A stretch of 64,000 bases of DNA from Paraescarpia echinospica (Eukaryota; Annelida; Polychaeta; Sabellida; Siboglinidae). Positions 1 to 12,745 of this stretch are shown piece after piece. The stretch spans positions 62,311,429-62,375,428 of the forward strand of contig CM034534.1 of assembly GCA_020002185.1 (NCBI GenBank), read 5' to 3'. A program made the translations under genes and the position numbers. The notes below the pieces were generated by a model. That model did no database searches and was not told where the DNA came from. It saw only the letters and a list, made by a program, of their open reading frames with translations. The first letter of the stretch is position 1, and every line of letters begins with the position of its first letter.

Positions 1-1308
1 ACTGATAAACTACAACCGTAATTATTAAACTTAAAAGGTCTTAAATAAGAACATTCCAAGAGAGGATATTTCATAAATTGACTCATGGTTCATGAAATGT
101 TATAAACTGCCAATCCTGCAAAATCAATTACTTATTCATATGGCAACATTGCTTATAAATGTGTTGACAACATATTTTCTGAAAACCAGTGAGAGCCTAC
201 ATCTAAACTGAAAACCCTGAGTAACGAAACTAATGGCATTGGAATCTGCAATAAGTACACAAACACTTTATAAAAGAAATATTAAAATGTCTTACTTTAA
301 TTTTTTTTACAAAAGTTACATGAAAAGGTACCTTTCAAACATAATTCCACTAGCAGAAAAAACACCACTGTCAGTCACTACTAAAAGATCATGCTAAACG
401 CTCGTTAACACAAACTACTTACTTAATCCAATGACGTGTTCATACGTTTAGAAACTATTAACTATGGTGGAAATAGCAAATGGAATACTTACAAACCCCG
501 AAAAGCGGCTGATTGCGATGGCAGAATGCGAACATTCGTAAACTGATAAGAGACATAAGTTAACGAACCAATACTAGGGAAGGTTGCCAACGGTGGAGGG
601 GGGGGGGGTGACGCTTAAACGACCTTGTCTGGTCCTCGTACGTTCCTTGTGAATACTGTGGAGATTGGGGACTAGCTGTAAGATTACTGGATGGCCAACT
701 GATGGTTCCAAAACCAAGACAGCGCGAAATATAACTGATTCAGTGATCTTGCATCTGGCACGGATTTTTCTACTTCCACTGGGCAGGAAAATGCTCCAAA
801 ATGGCCTTTTAGTGGTAATAAGGGTTCAATTTTGATGAAGACAACCACGCCCGGTTTGAGATTATCATTCCGGGTAAAGAAACGAGTAAGGCTGTTTGAA
901 AGTGAAATTAGTTGAAATTGAGGGTTCTACGTTCTAACACTGTGCTATCGCTTCCCAATAATATAAAAGATATTAATGTCCCATCTCAAGTGCTGTCATG
1001 TCCAGTATATTCGTTTTATATTTGACGATAACATTTGGCAATGTTGAATATCTGGGTTTGCTCGACAAATTGCAGCAGTATAGTGTAAGAGGGTTCGGGT
1101 GAAACTAACAAAACATTCAATATAGCATACTGGCTGATTAGTTGAAAGTATACATTATAATGAAACAAATGTGTTTATTTACAATATAGATTTCCAGGGA
1201 TAACAAACTGTACTACTGTTTATAGAATAACAAGCAATGTATATCTGAAAGATTGACAATTCGTTCAAAACAAACTGTTAACAATAATAACGTGACAAGA
1301 CCAGAACG
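1..1308. other. No gene recognised
   Basis: AT-rich sequence with a 12-base G run near 600. I see no convincing exon or RNA gene. A faint BEL-like minus-strand reading at 600-880 was not accepted. Confidence 0.4.
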
Positions 1309-1612
1309 TGGAACGCTATGGGACAGTGGCTAGAGCATTGGACTCTCGACCAAGAGAACCCTGGTTCGAAACATGTGCTGCGGTATCGAACCTTGGGCAT
1401 GCTGTTCGTTCACACTGCGTTGCTTCAGTTTACTCAGCTGTATGAATGAGTACCTGGCATTAGACATGTGATGTGTATTTGTGTACGAATAGTATTCGCG
1501 CATTAATTGCAGCGTGACTGAATGCTTCCCAAAGAAGTCGAGATGGTGTTCGATTGTAAGGTCTGCCAGGGAGCAAAGTGTAAAGCGGTTTGAGCAGACC
1601 TAAAGATTGGAT
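1309..1612 (+). repeat. tRNA-derived SINE
   Basis: The head looks like a degenerate tRNA. An A-box-like stretch (cagtggctagagc), an anticodon-like hairpin and a B-box-like ctggttcgaaac (around 1362) follow at the right spacing for an internal Pol III promoter. A central block (ttcagtttactcagctgta) and the 3' part (around 1510-1605) recur in opposite orientation at 47590-47800, which shows it is a dispersed family and not a single tRNA gene. No coding capacity is expected. The 3' tail boundary is uncertain. Confidence 0.65.
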
Positions 1613-2053
1613 AACGTACTGTATGAGAACTTATTTTTCAGGTGGTGCCGCTGTGGAAATGTTTTCCCCTCAACAGTATGTGGTGATGTCCTAGCCACCC
1701 TACGTAATGCTTAACGTGTTTTGCGACTTTGTAAACTCATACGACCGCCCCTTAGTAGTCAGTTATTGTCTTTGAGCATTTCCAAAGTATGTCCACACAA
1801 TGATCGAGGCTGATTTGGTAAATATTTAAGTGTTACCCGATGGACAAGTGATCGACACGAACTGTCGAAGTTTGCTATGGCGCGTAAATTTATTCCGAAT
1901 GTCTTTGAAGATACATCTTGTTAGGCTGACTGAACAACGTATACTGGACAGATACAGGATGAATCGACCTTGTGCTAGCAACGACTTGCCTCAGTGTAAT
2001 AAAAGACAGTGAATAGAACCATTTTTATACATAACCACTTCGTTTTATCATAC

Positions 2054-2291
2054 CTGTTTTCAATGTCGCCAGTTCCTGTTGCAACTGTTGCATCTGCGTC
2101 AGCAGAACGAGAAATGCACTCTTCTTCACGCATTCGTCGTCAACACCGGAGCCACACGCTTGACCGTAACCTGTGGCTGGGGACACGTTCATCGTACACA
2201 CGCACGTAGGATCTCTCGGCAGCGTGCTTTGTGCGTAAGCAGCGTACATAAAGGTTGGCAACAGACTGATCAGTAGAATCGGTCTCACCAT
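2054..2291 (-). CDS. First coding exon of a secreted protein, family not recognised
   Basis: The ATG at 2291 opens a typical signal peptide: a short basic start, a hydrophobic core LLISLLPTFMYAAYA, then a likely cut before QS. Next come a cysteine-containing segment (PTCVCTMNV, QACGSGVDDECVKKS) and a heptad-like Leu/Gln stretch that could start a coiled coil. The exon ends at a consensus donor, CAG|GTATGA, in phase 1 after 79 codons. The layout (signal peptide, Cys motif, coiled coil) resembles first exons of secreted oligomeric proteins such as C1q- or lectin-type proteins, but that is only an analogy. Downstream exons lie beyond position 2054 toward the left and are not seen. A damaged relative lies at 19056-19404. 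Confidence 0.55.
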
Positions 2292-2699
2292 CGTGGTGTG
2301 TGTTTCACGGTACTTCTCTGCAATTGCTCTTCTCGCGATGCGGGTAGATCTGTCCGTGTGTTTCTCTTTCTATACACAACCACACGTATGCCACATCGGG
2401 TTGGCAACTGTTACATTTATGTTCTACGGGGCTATACCACCATTACCAAACACAAGTGCGTTATCTCATGCCAGTATCACTGCAATTCTAAAACTCTCTC
2501 CGGGGTAAGTTTAGCAGCGTCAAAACGGTTCACATCCTGTTTACAGGCCGTTGCTGTTCATGCCAGAGAAGGTATACGTGTCCCTGGCCCGCCAGAGATT
2601 AGAGTGTGGGAACATTTGTATAACACAGCTGTTGCAAAGATTAATTTAATAAGAACGGTGACGGGATATGACCTCAACCGGGGCACATGATTGTGACTG

Positions 2700-3127
2700 T
2701 CGATAGTGACTGTGTAATTATATCCCGCCGAAATAGGTCCTCGGTTAATTTCAGAGTCGCGCCTGTGAAACAGATAAGAAACGAATCCAGCGACGTTAGC
2801 AGGTTTATATTTCGAAGCATTCAACCAGGCACCTCGCTTTTGGCTGCACCCATTATTTCATCTTAGTAGACTTGACACGTAGACCAGAGCTTGGGTAAAG
2901 GAAAATAAAGAACGTGCGTGACAAATATATGTTGTCAACACCTACTCAGCCAGAGAAGTGCAAGATTCTACAGAACTTGATTAAATAAAAATAGGATGGT
3001 AACGGTCGACATAAATGTGAGATATGTTTAATTCTTACGATTGTAACAATGGATTAGTGACCGAAACTAAGCCAATATTCATGCGGAGTCTAGGTAAAAT
3101 TCCTTTAAAAGACCATTTACAAAAGGT
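2700..3127. other. No gene recognised
   Basis: Non-repetitive sequence. Short open frames lack domain signatures. Confidence 0.35.
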
Positions 3128-3375
3128 GATCCCTTCCTCTCCGCCCCCGTCATACCTCCTTTCCTCCCTTCCTACGTCCCTCCCTTCCTCCCTGCCTCCC
3201 CTTCTTCCACCCCTCCTTCCCCACCCTCCCTCTTCGCTCCCTCCACCCCCTCCCTTCCCTCATCCATCTCTCCCTCTATCCATCCCTCCCACCCTCTACC
3301 TCACTCACACCCCTCCGACCCTCCCTCGTCATTCCCTCCCTCCCTTCTTCCACTCTTCCGCCTTCCCTCTCTCCC
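3128..3375. repeat. Pyrimidine-rich low-complexity tract
   Basis: About 250 bases of almost pure C/T on the + strand, built from variants of ccctcc and ccttcc. The Pro/Ser-rich open frame across it reflects composition only. Confidence 0.9.
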
Positions 3376-3489
3376 TTCATAGCTCAAAATTCGTCGAAAC
3401 GTCTATCCTTTCCAAAGCGAAACAGAAAGCGTTACGCTTTTGTATTTGTGTTCTACGTGTCAACATTTGTCGACAAAGAAACGTGACAT

Positions 3490-4276
3490 AGCTCAACTCG
3501 ACAATCACGCGCTGGATTGTGAGAACGCTTCAACAGCCTTGTTGAAGAGATACAGAGTCCCTGTTTCGTCCATGTTGACTTTAATCTTGTAGCTGTGCGT
3601 CCATGACTGATTTCCCAACAAACTAACGATTTGATGACCTAATAAGTGTTCCAAACAGACATACATGATCACCAATGTGTTGTAATCATGCATGTAAAAC
3701 GCACATTCACCAAACCAACACATATACACTGAACCTGCATATTTTGGTAAGAAGATAATTTCGAATACCACAGATTGAATGTGAAATCATGCACCAACGT
3801 AATGGCAACGGTCTACTTGATCACTATTATTCCTGCACCAGTGTGTTTGAACACAACTCGTTTATTTATAATCAAACTAAAGATTTTTGGTTACCGCATA
3901 TGTTTCGTTTCAGATCTATATACAAATCACTATAGATTTAACAAATATGATATCCAAACCACAAGCTACAGTCAGCAAGATAACAAGGAATACATAGGCT
4001 TATCGAGAGTAAACAGGATTGTTTATGTAAGAGTAGCCCACCCTTGTCGGATATCTGTCAATTTGTTATTTAAATATATTATTTACACTGCTAAAACTTT
4101 CATTACATAATCTGCTCCATCTGTACCACCTATTTCACACTGTTTTTACACCTTGCTCTTTAAAAATGTCGTTCTGTGTTGCCTTATATAACTCAATAAC
4201 AAACTGTGCCATGCTGAGTTAGTGTATACACTGCCCCCTGCTAGAAAAGACAACTCCACAGGGAGGCAGTGGCGTC
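3490..4276. other. Upstream region of the PTCHD-like gene, nothing recognised
   Basis: AT-rich sequence with two open frames of about 90-110 codons and no domain signature. It may hold the 5' UTR and promoter of the gene starting at 4277, but no clear TATA box is visible. Confidence 0.35.
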
Positions 4277-4588
4277 ATGATATCGACGGACTGCATACAG
4301 ACGCCAATGACGGTGTTCTTCTATAAGTTGGGCAAAACAGTAGCTCGACACCGGCTCTGGTTCCTCGTCATGCCCATTGTAACAACGTTCCTGCTCGCGC
4401 CTGCCACTGCTTTATTGAGAAAAGACGGCGGCAATCTGGAAGAACTGTTCATCCCGGCCGACGCCCGAACCGTCCAGGACAGCGAACGTATGGAGCACGC
4501 CTTTCCTCTCGATACTAACGCCACACATTTCTCCTCCCTCCGCCTCCTCAAGTGGCGACAGTGCGGCATCGTCGCCGTCACTATGAAG
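4277..4588 (+). CDS. Patched domain-containing protein (PTCHD-like), exon 1
   Basis: This encodes the N terminus of an RND-type multi-pass membrane protein of the patched/PTCHD family. The read is FYKLGKTVARHRLWFLV followed by the first transmembrane helix (residues about 26-50). Then comes the start of the first extracellular loop, with GNLEELFIPADART, an N-glycosylation-like NAT and HFSSLRLLKW. ATG at 4277 gives 104 codons; an in-frame ATG at 4307 is an alternative. The exon ends in phase 0 at AAG|GTACGC. Exons 2-4 on the same strand continue the protein in matching phase. Ligand and role are unknown. Confidence 0.75.
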
Positions 4589-4624
4589 GTACGCCAGCTA
4601 TAACGAACGGAAGAATGAATGACA

Positions 4625-4900
4625 GAAAGAACGATTGATTGATTGATTCAATGAATGACTGAATGAATGGTTGAATGATTAAATGGATAATTGAATGTAT
4701 GAATGATTGATTGATTGAATGAATGAATAACTTTATTACATAATATAACATTCCACATATATATATATATACTTATATATACTGTATATATATATATATA
4801 TTATATGTAATAAACTGATTCATTCATTCAACCAATCCATCATTCATACGTTCATTCATATATACAGTGTATATACATGTATATATATATATATATGAAT
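4625..4900. repeat. Tetranucleotide and (TA)n repeats in intron 1
   Basis: Runs of attg/aatg-type tetramers (4635-4735, 4820-4860) flank (TA)n stretches around 4757-4805 and 4870-4896. Confidence 0.85.
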
Positions 4901-5087
4901 ATACTAAACCGTATATTGAATGTGCGACAACTGCCATGCTTATTTTCAACAGGGAACTCTGTTTGACTATATGGTACGTCGTGATTAGTCAGAAGTTCGT
5001 ATTTCAGACGCTCACTAATGGATGTACAGAGGTCGCCCGAAGACCCGATATAGTGTCCTATATCAGTTGATTTGATTTTAAATAATT

Positions 5088-5169
5088 TGTTCTTGTTCTT
5101 GCACGGGGTGATATATATATATATATGTATATGAGGGGGGTCCCGGACACCCCCTGCAAGAACAAGAAA
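5088..5169. repeat. Short inverted repeat
   Basis: The arm ttcttgcacggggtg (near 5096) pairs with caccccctgcaagaa (near 5149) around an AT-rich loop, a potential hairpin. It may be the end of a small decayed element. Confidence 0.5.
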
Positions 5170-5264
5170 ACATTAGTATATTCATACGTGATGCAAGGTG
5201 GCATGTGTGTATATTGTGTACTATTCGGTAATCAACAATCAGCATGCGTTCTAGTGAAACGGCA

Positions 5265-5509
5265 TTAAGCTACGACTCCATATGTACGGAAACGCATACG
5301 GAAACTCAAGCGGAATGGGGAATACCTCTGTAGTGACGTCACTACTGGGAATTTCCTATCCGATTCGTGTGCGGATACGATTCGAATCACTACACGGAGC
5401 AATTCATGTTTGGAACTACTTATGTTAGTTTCCACCGGGCACTATATTAATTGTTTTGCCGCATGCCGCATCCGCATGCCATATCCGTACATATGGAATC
5501 CTAGCTTAA
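5265..5509. mobile_element. MITE with TTAA flanks (piggyBac-type)
   Basis: Inverted termini: left TTAA then gctacgactccatatgtac, right gtacatatggaatcctagc then TTAA. About 245 bp long with no coding capacity. TTAA duplication is the hallmark of piggyBac insertion, so I infer mobilisation by a piggyBac transposase from elsewhere. Confidence 0.6.
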
Positions 5510-5511
5510 CA

Positions 5512-6914
5512 GTGAACACTTTCACAAAGCATCAGCCGTTTAGGGGAGTAACTTCGAAGGAAAGGACGGAAAGGGAATTTTTTCAAGGTTTTGTAGCCGC
5601 AATGGAATTCAAAAAGTCATGGATGGAAAGCAGGTCCCAGTAAATCGAGAGATAGACCGCACTCTTCAAGAAAGAGTGCTAGCAATCAGAACAAAATTTA
5701 TGCCTATCGTCAAAACCATCATAGTTTATGGGAGAGAGAATATATACCTCTATGGGGACATCGTGATGATGGCAAACACGTGACCGCACCGGGTCATAAT
5801 CCAGGAAACTGCCACGCTTTACTCGCGTTCAGAGTAGAAGCTGGTGACGAAACACTTAGACAACAGTTTGCTACTGTTGATTCGCGTGCTACATATCGAT
5901 CAAAAACTATCCAGAACGAACTAGTCTCACTGTGTGGTGACTTCCTTCGTGATGGTATCCTGGAGGAAGGCCGTCAGGCAGAATTTTACTCTATATCAGC
6001 TGAAGCTGTTGATAGAGCGAATCATGAGCAAAGTACATTAGTACTGCGTTTCTGCGATGCAAGTGATGCGATCAAAGAAGAGTTTGTTGATGACGGGTGA
6101 AGCCTTAGCTGAAACGATTATCAACAAAATCGAGAATAACTAGAATATACCCCTGGGCCAATACAGGGGACAAACATACGATGGCGTGGAAAACATGGCC
6201 GGCTCGCAAAGGGGAACAGCACCAAGAACACGGGAGAGGAGTCTAACAGCCATATACACCCATTGTTCTGTTCACAAACTGAACCTTGGTTTAGTTAAGG
6301 CAATGAGTATTACCGCCGCTAGGAACATGATGGACACTGCAGACAAGCTGATCAGATTGTACAATTTTTCGCCGAAGAGGGTTGCACGCCATGATGCGTT
6401 CAACATCTTCATCGGTTTACACGAGTGCATTGTCAACTCCCTGGAGGAAATACGTCACAGCAGGGAGGAGTGGAATGTACAAAGCGCGAATGACGTCACA
6501 ACGCTTCATCTTTCCACCACACCATTTTCCTTCATTGCTGCATTGATCAGATCACGAAATATCATGGCATATGTACAAAAAAATCAGTGTCAGTTTGCGA
6601 TAAAAAAAACAATCGACTTTGTCAAAGCAACTGACCAGATTGAGAATGTGACTGGTGCGCTGCAGGACATTAGGGACAATGTGGAAAGTTTCCATGACGA
6701 GTTGTAGTCCAAGATGACTAAGACAGGAGAAAGAGTAGGGGTGAAACCTTCAGAACCACGCACATGTGGACATCAGCGAAATTGTGATATTGCCCCAGCC
6801 GAGGACACCAAGGAGTATTACAAGCGCAGTATAACAATACCTACGCTTGACCAGTTGCTAATTTGTATCAGGTCACAGTGTAGTGATACTGTACAACGTT
6901 ACGTACATGCCTAG
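5512..6914 (+). pseudogene. hAT-like transposase-derived gene (DUF4371/ZMYM1-type), degenerate
   Basis: Conserved blocks appear in the usual order. They are a Lys-rich segment with FMPIVKTIIVYGRE (about 5698), NPGNCHALLAFRVEAGD and NELVSLCGDFLRDGI (5780-6100), an RNase-H-like core region around AVDRANHEQSTLVLRF, then GNMAGSQRG and YTHCSVHKLNLGLVK (6186-6300), and a C-terminal block PRTCGHQRN / AEDTKEYYKRS (6760-6830). These match the DUF4371 and hAT regions of ZMYM1-like proteins common in invertebrates. The frame is broken at about 5640-5780, by a stop at 6098, and by stops or shifts near 6180 and 6705. It lies inside intron 1 of the PTCHD-like gene. Confidence 0.7.
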
Positions 6915-7217
6915 TAGCAAAGTGAAGCTAGATCGGAATGAAAGCGCTACTTAATATTGTACGTAGCATAGACTACTATCAGTTGTATATCACAATTAAA
7001 GACACAAAACCTGACATGGATTATGTTGCAATGCTTTTATACTACATGGACCGTTCATAAAACGTGGCTTTTATCATAGACCTATACACTCATCTATCCA
7101 CATTCTGCGTAGACTATGTCTATGGTTTGTACACGGGTGGGATAGGAGGAGTTGAGCGTCGACGGTGATGACCATGCAATGGACTCCCCCCAACAAAAGC
7201 TGCTGGATCCGCCACCG

Positions 7218-7276
7218 TATATATATATATATATCATATATATATATATGATATATATATAGAGAGAGAGAGAGGG

Positions 7277-7358
<82 letters not shown>
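7218..7358. repeat. (AT)n then (GA)n microsatellite
   Basis: Alternating AT from 7218 to about 7260, then GA repeats to 7358. Open frames of Leu-Ser repeats on the minus strand are artefacts. Confidence 0.95.
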
Positions 7359-7360
<2 letters not shown>

Positions 7361-7688
7361 ACAGCTGCAAGAAATATTTGGCATTCAGTTTTTTTAGGGT
7401 GTAGATCTGAATGTTCATACGACACCACGATCATTCAAAACAATGTTTATGTCTAACTAATCTCAACAAACTATCGTTGTATATTATAAATACATCGATA
7501 ATTGGTAAATTGGTACATCAATGGTCAAAGTAAACGAGTGAACGTAGAACGAGGCGAGTGGACCCCGTCGCCTGGGAGGACAATACTGTCCCAATGTTAA
7601 CGCCCTTAACGTTTCGTCCCGTCTTATTCTATTGCCCGTGCTGTGATTCTCCCGAGATTTCCATGCACTTGTCCGTCGCGGTGCCCAG

Positions 7689-7862
7689 GACGGCAGAGGT
7701 AACGTGCTGACGCCCGCCGTCACCAGCACGCTCACTCTACTCGACAAGCACATTCGGGATATCACGGTGAAGGACGCCGACGGAACAGACTATCACTACC
7801 ATGAGGTCTGCGCGCACGACGAAGGCTGTTGCTTTACCGACCTGCTTTTGGAATTACTACAG
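7689..7862 (+). CDS. PTCHD-like gene, exon 2
   Basis: The acceptor gtgcccag|GAC and donor CAG|GTTCGT bound exactly 58 codons in phase 0/0, matching exon 1. The read DGRGNVLTPAVTSTL followed by LLDKHIRDITV is typical of the first extracellular loop of PTCHD-family proteins, after the first transmembrane helix. EVCAHDEGCC provides the paired cysteines of this loop. The exon is intact. Confidence 0.7.
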
Positions 7863-8199
7863 GTTCGTCGGTTGTCCGCTAGACTCTAACTGTAGCGCCT
7901 AGGATCCGACAACACGGACTGTTACCTGATGGCCTGTTATGTCCGCTTTACATGTTACTTAAATGATATCAAACTTTGTTGACAGAGGAGCCAATAATGT
8001 AGCCAGTTGTTGTATACGGCAGTAACATAACATAAATTAACTATAGTGTGACTACACAATTATTTACGATAGCCACAATTAATATGTAGGCCCCTATACA
8101 ACATGTATGCGACCTCTGTAAGAGATATGCATAGTTCGTAGAAATTAACGAATAACACATATGATGATCGAAAACAAATTGCTACTTTGTATACGACAG

Positions 8200-8370
8200 G
8201 AATACGGTTATGTGCATGAAAACGTCACGTTTCCCATGCACCGACTCCGCATCCCCGGTCACCATGAGCGGGACGTGTTCCTCGGCTACTCTTTAGGGGA
8301 AGTGGACATTGTCAACGGCTTGATGCAAGCCAAAGCCTGCAAACTACATTACTTCTTGGAAACAGACAAG
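8200..8370 (+). CDS. PTCHD-like gene, exon 3
   Basis: The acceptor tacgacag|GAA and donor AAG|GTTGAG bound 57 codons in phase 0/0. The protein read includes YVHENVTFPMHRLRIP, DVFLGYSLGEVDIVNG and AKACKLHYFLE. This is the later part of the first extracellular loop of PTCHD-family proteins, with an N-glycosylation site (NVT). Phase and content fit exon 2 directly. Confidence 0.7.
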
Positions 8371-8429
8371 GTTGAGATTGCAAAGTTCGTTGCCGAACTG
8401 ATTAGATGTAGTCCGCATTTTTCATGAAA

Positions 8430-10147
8430 AAGGAGTTTTTCAGCATAACAAGAGTCATGGGTATGTTTTCAACATACCTGTTATGTGCTTGCATTCTCGT
8501 TTAACCACGCTGGAATCGTTTCTGACTGATCTGAATGTTCGTGGCTCTAACCCGCGTTAAATCGTACTAGCAAAAAATGCCTTTCCTCCGATTGGCGCTA
8601 GATACATATAGACGCAGAAGACAATTTCCTAGAGTTTTCGTAAATTGTTAATTGTCCCTGGTGCCCTTTAGACCTCAGAGTGTTTCGGTGTAAAGCCACT
8701 GGTTCCTCAGAGAATTAGGTCACATTCTGAAAATGTTTGGGAGTGTCCGTTTTTGTGGCATAGCTCTTTTATTATTGAATTTCCATTATTGCAAGTTGTA
8801 ACTATTTTAAAGGACTTAGAATGCTCGTCACATTGGGAGTAAATATGCTTTTGTATGAATAACAATAGTTGTCCATATTTCGGTAGGCGTGCCAGTATTT
8901 AGGTATTTCACTACAACATGTCATATTATGAGTCATAACTTTTTTATGCTTCATTTCTTACTGCTACAAGTTGTGTTTATTTGAAAGATAATTTAATTAC
9001 TTACATTTTGGTATAAAAATTGTTATTATATCTAAAATATACGTTGCACATACTGGAATACAATGGAAGCATACTTGACAAATTTGCAAAGCTAAAATTA
9101 AATATGGGGTACATCACTGCACGGAGTCTACCTTAAATGCACACCATGTTGCATGTTGCAGTGCTGTAATTTATATGATACTAAAATGTAATTAAAACAA
9201 TATTTTGATACAACATATGTTATTGTATCATAAGTATTTTGCCCAAACAATGTGGTAAAACAAAACCCTGTCGGACAATAATTTCTACACCGAACATAAT
9301 GATTGACTGCTGTGTAACTTTTTTATGATCAATATTGTACTGCTACAACTTTATTTTATTATAAAGTGCAGATAAATGCCTACACAATGATACCTGCATT
9401 GTTAAATTCTGATGGCTAGAATGATATATACTTCATTACTGTGGAATGGGAGTGTCTGGTCACAGGCACATGTAGCTGTCAAGTGTCAGCACTACCACCC
9501 CGGGCAGCCTCGGTCAAAACAACAAGTGAACAACAGGACAGTCCCGCAAGTTACAACACTTATCATTCACAAAATAATACAACTATAACATCGTCATACA
9601 ATGTCCTAATCGAAATATAAATAGCGTATTGACTTCGTGCAAAAATAAGGAATACAGAATGCGGAACTGGTCTCGTAGCATGTTTACAAAATGGGCTGGA
9701 ACGACCAGCTTCCCTGACAACAACAACGATCGTCCAGCCGAAGTATCGAATAGTCGCATATAATTACATGAACATCGATGTCTGAATCACTTTCTTTGAT
9801 ATCACTGTCATCACAGACACACGACTTATGCAGACAAACGACTAGGACCAACAGACGCCATTTTGTTCTCTCAAAAACTGGAGCAGCTTGGAAAAATGCA
9901 TAAAACTTTGATAAGTCGAATAGCAACATACACCAGAAATACCCACAATTCATTGCCAATATGTTAATGAGACATTTTGAATGTGTTTCAAAAGTATCCT
10001 CCAGAGTGCGCCTCTGGAATAGATGAAACTATGACACTAATCTTTTCGGGCGGGTTTGGCCGACTTGAGGAGTTGGAACTCGGGCGGGTTTGGCCGACTT
10101 GAGGTCTAATGGGTTTAAACTATATTCATGTTTGACGATATTTCAAA
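8430..10147. other. Intron 3 of the PTCHD-like gene, nothing recognised
   Basis: AT-rich sequence with no coding or repeat signature, except a short direct repeat (cgggcgggtttggccgacttgagg) at about 10047-10103. Confidence 0.4.
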
Positions 10148-10532
<385 letters not shown>

Positions 10533-11185
10533 CATAAACTCGGCGGAAGCCCCGTCTCTTGTCGTTGTCACTCGAAAAGTAAGATTTTGTTCCCTGCCTC
10601 TCTTTACCAGCGCCTAGCAGAAAGAGTTCAGTCGAACGATTGACAAACTCGAGAAGTCTCTCAGCAACGTCTCAATAGTGCGCTTTACGTCCAATACTCG
10701 AGAAAATGAACTGCACCAACTAATAATGAGCGTAGTGCCGCTTTATCCTCGAACGATTGCCCTTGTCATAATATGCAGGTATGCAAACGTGTGATTAGTC
10801 ACAGCGGCAGAGTAGTTCTGATATATAGGCACCCAAAGCATTCATCCACGCAGCAATTCCACGAGAATTAATTGTTCTTTTCCCGTTCAGTTATTGTCGA
10901 TTAAGGCGCAATTATTATAAATCAAATAAGTGTTTCCAAGTGGACTCATATAATCCACATTATTTAATCGTAATTGTTGGTAAGTTGCTAAACATCATTT
11001 ATTGCGTACGTATTTGTTTGTACGTTTTTAAATATACCTCGAAAATGCAGCTATCGGAAGAGCACTTGTTTAATTATGCTATCGAAGCTGTGACTACACA
11101 TGTCTACAGTGCATGAAACTGAAACAAAAGGTGTTGCAATTATGATGCCAAAAGAAAATTACGACTATTTCCTTCCTCTTCCTAT

Positions 11186-11372
11186 GGGTTGATTCTTTTC
11201 GTTGGTAATACTCTGACTTGTCTGAGCCTTGACTGGGTGCGCGCCAAACCGTGGCTGGGGCTTTGCGGCGTCATTTCCCCCGCCATGGCTATGGTCTCGC
11301 CCGTTGGTCTCTGTCTCTACACGGGTCTACCGTACATCGACATGGTTGCAATCGGCCCGCTCGTCATCATAG
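11186..11372 (+). CDS. PTCHD-like gene, exon 4 (start of sterol-sensing domain)
   Basis: Two transmembrane helices of the sterol-sensing domain are readable: LILFVGNTLTCLSLDW and the segment after VRAKPWLGLCGVISPA, with GLPYIDMVAIGPLVIIG at the end. The donor is ATAG|GTGAGA, splitting a Gly codon as is usual before the GVDD motif of this family. The 5' edge is unclear. A pyrimidine tract ends in ctatggg with no AG at the expected place, so the acceptor may be mutated. Later exons are not found in the window, so the gene is either truncated here or the rest lies beyond the intervening repeats. Confidence 0.6.
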
Positions 11373-11454
11373 GTGAGACCTTGTCTATGCTCATAATACA
11401 ACCGAGGTCTTGTAACACCAACAAGTATACTTACTTACTTATGTCATCCACTTA

Positions 11455-11995
11455 GAGTGGTGTCATGATGAGCTGTTTCAACAGTCTTCTGTTTGTCATT
11501 GTGGCAGCCAGACAAGTCCCAGTGTTCCTCGCGATGGCGTCTTTTAGGGTCGTGTTAGGGCTATCTCTTCTTCAAGGGCCCTCGGGTCTCCAAATGAAAA
11601 CTAGGTCAGTTATTTCGTCGTGGTGAATCACATGCCCTATCATACGTAGACGCATTTGCGTTACGATGATGTAACTCTGTGGTAGGCTGCAGTACAGCTT
11701 CTGGTTGGAGATGTGATCACGCCAGGACACATTGCATATTTTAAGTAGTAGTCTGGTGTAGGATCCGTCAAGTGTTTTCTTTAGTGTTTAAGTCAGTATC
11801 CAAGATTCACAACCGTACACGAGGACCGGTTCAATTGTGGTCCCAAAGGTGTTTCTGTGTACTGGCGAACGCCGTTCATTATCCAATGCATGTACTGCTG
11901 CCCAAGACTGAATGTCATGTTGAGAGTTGGTGTATGAGCCGAAGTATGTGAAGTCTTCAAATTTCTCTAATTGACCTAAGGTGTGTAGATTAAGA
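11455..11995 (-). mobile_element. Non-LTR retrotransposon fragment, ORF2 C-terminal part
   Basis: Reverse translation with frame changes gives a C-terminal ORF2 segment: a YFGSYTNSQHDI-like block, EPVLVYGCESWILT, LLLKICNVSWRDHI and RLRMIGHVIHHDEI. These are typical of the region after the reverse transcriptase of several LINE clades. It is decayed by stops and shifts. Confidence 0.6.
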
Positions 11996-12059
11996 TCCGT
12001 ACCTGATTGATGTATATGGATTGCTGTACATGGATTGTGTGTAGTCTTATAACAACAAC

Positions 12060-12640
12060 AAGATTGTTCTTATAACACCAAAATATGGTCTTGTAGCACC
12101 AACAACCCTAATAGTTATGTTTTATAACACCAACAATGGTGCTACTATAACACTATCAAGGACATTCTTGTAACATCAACAATAATGGTCTTGCAACACC
12201 AACAAGGATGGTCATATAACACCAACAAGGGTGGTCATGTATATCTAACAAGGGTGGTCATGTAACATCAACAAGGGTGATCATATAACACCAACCAGGG
12301 TGGTCATGTATATCTAACAAGGGTGGTCATGTAACATCAACAAGGATGGCCATGTAACACCAACAAGGGTTGTCATATAACACCAACACGGGTGGTCATG
12401 TAACACCAACAAGGGTGGTCAAGTAACACCAACATTGTGGTCTTGTAACACCAACAAAGGTGGTATCGTAGCACCGACAAGAATGGACTTGTAGCAACGA
12501 CAAGGCGGTCTTGTACCACATACACAAGTAGTCTTGTAACACCAACAAGGGTGTTCCTATAACTCCAACAAGAGTGGACTTGTAGCTACGACACGGTGGT
12601 CTTGTAATACCAACACAGGTGGTTTTGTAATAATATTTCA
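12060..12640. repeat. Minisatellite, unit about 23 bp
   Basis: About 25 imperfect copies of a unit like ggtcatgtaacaccaacaag. The minus-strand open frame of 81 codons is a by-product. Confidence 0.9.
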
Positions 12641-12745
12641 AGGGTTGTTTTAGTTGGAATGGTGTTATGTGTGCATGAGTTGGAATGGTGGTGGCGTATA
12701 TTGTGCGAAAAGAAAGACAGAAACAAACGGTGAGAGAATATAAAT

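Noticed and set aside
600..880. Possible C-terminal remnant of a BEL-type pol on the minus strand
   Set aside because: Only a short DNLKPGVVVFIK-like reading is suggestive. The rest needs several frame changes and has no clear motif.
7074..7434. Open frames of Leu-Ser repeats
   Set aside because: They translate the (GA)n microsatellite and have no independent support.
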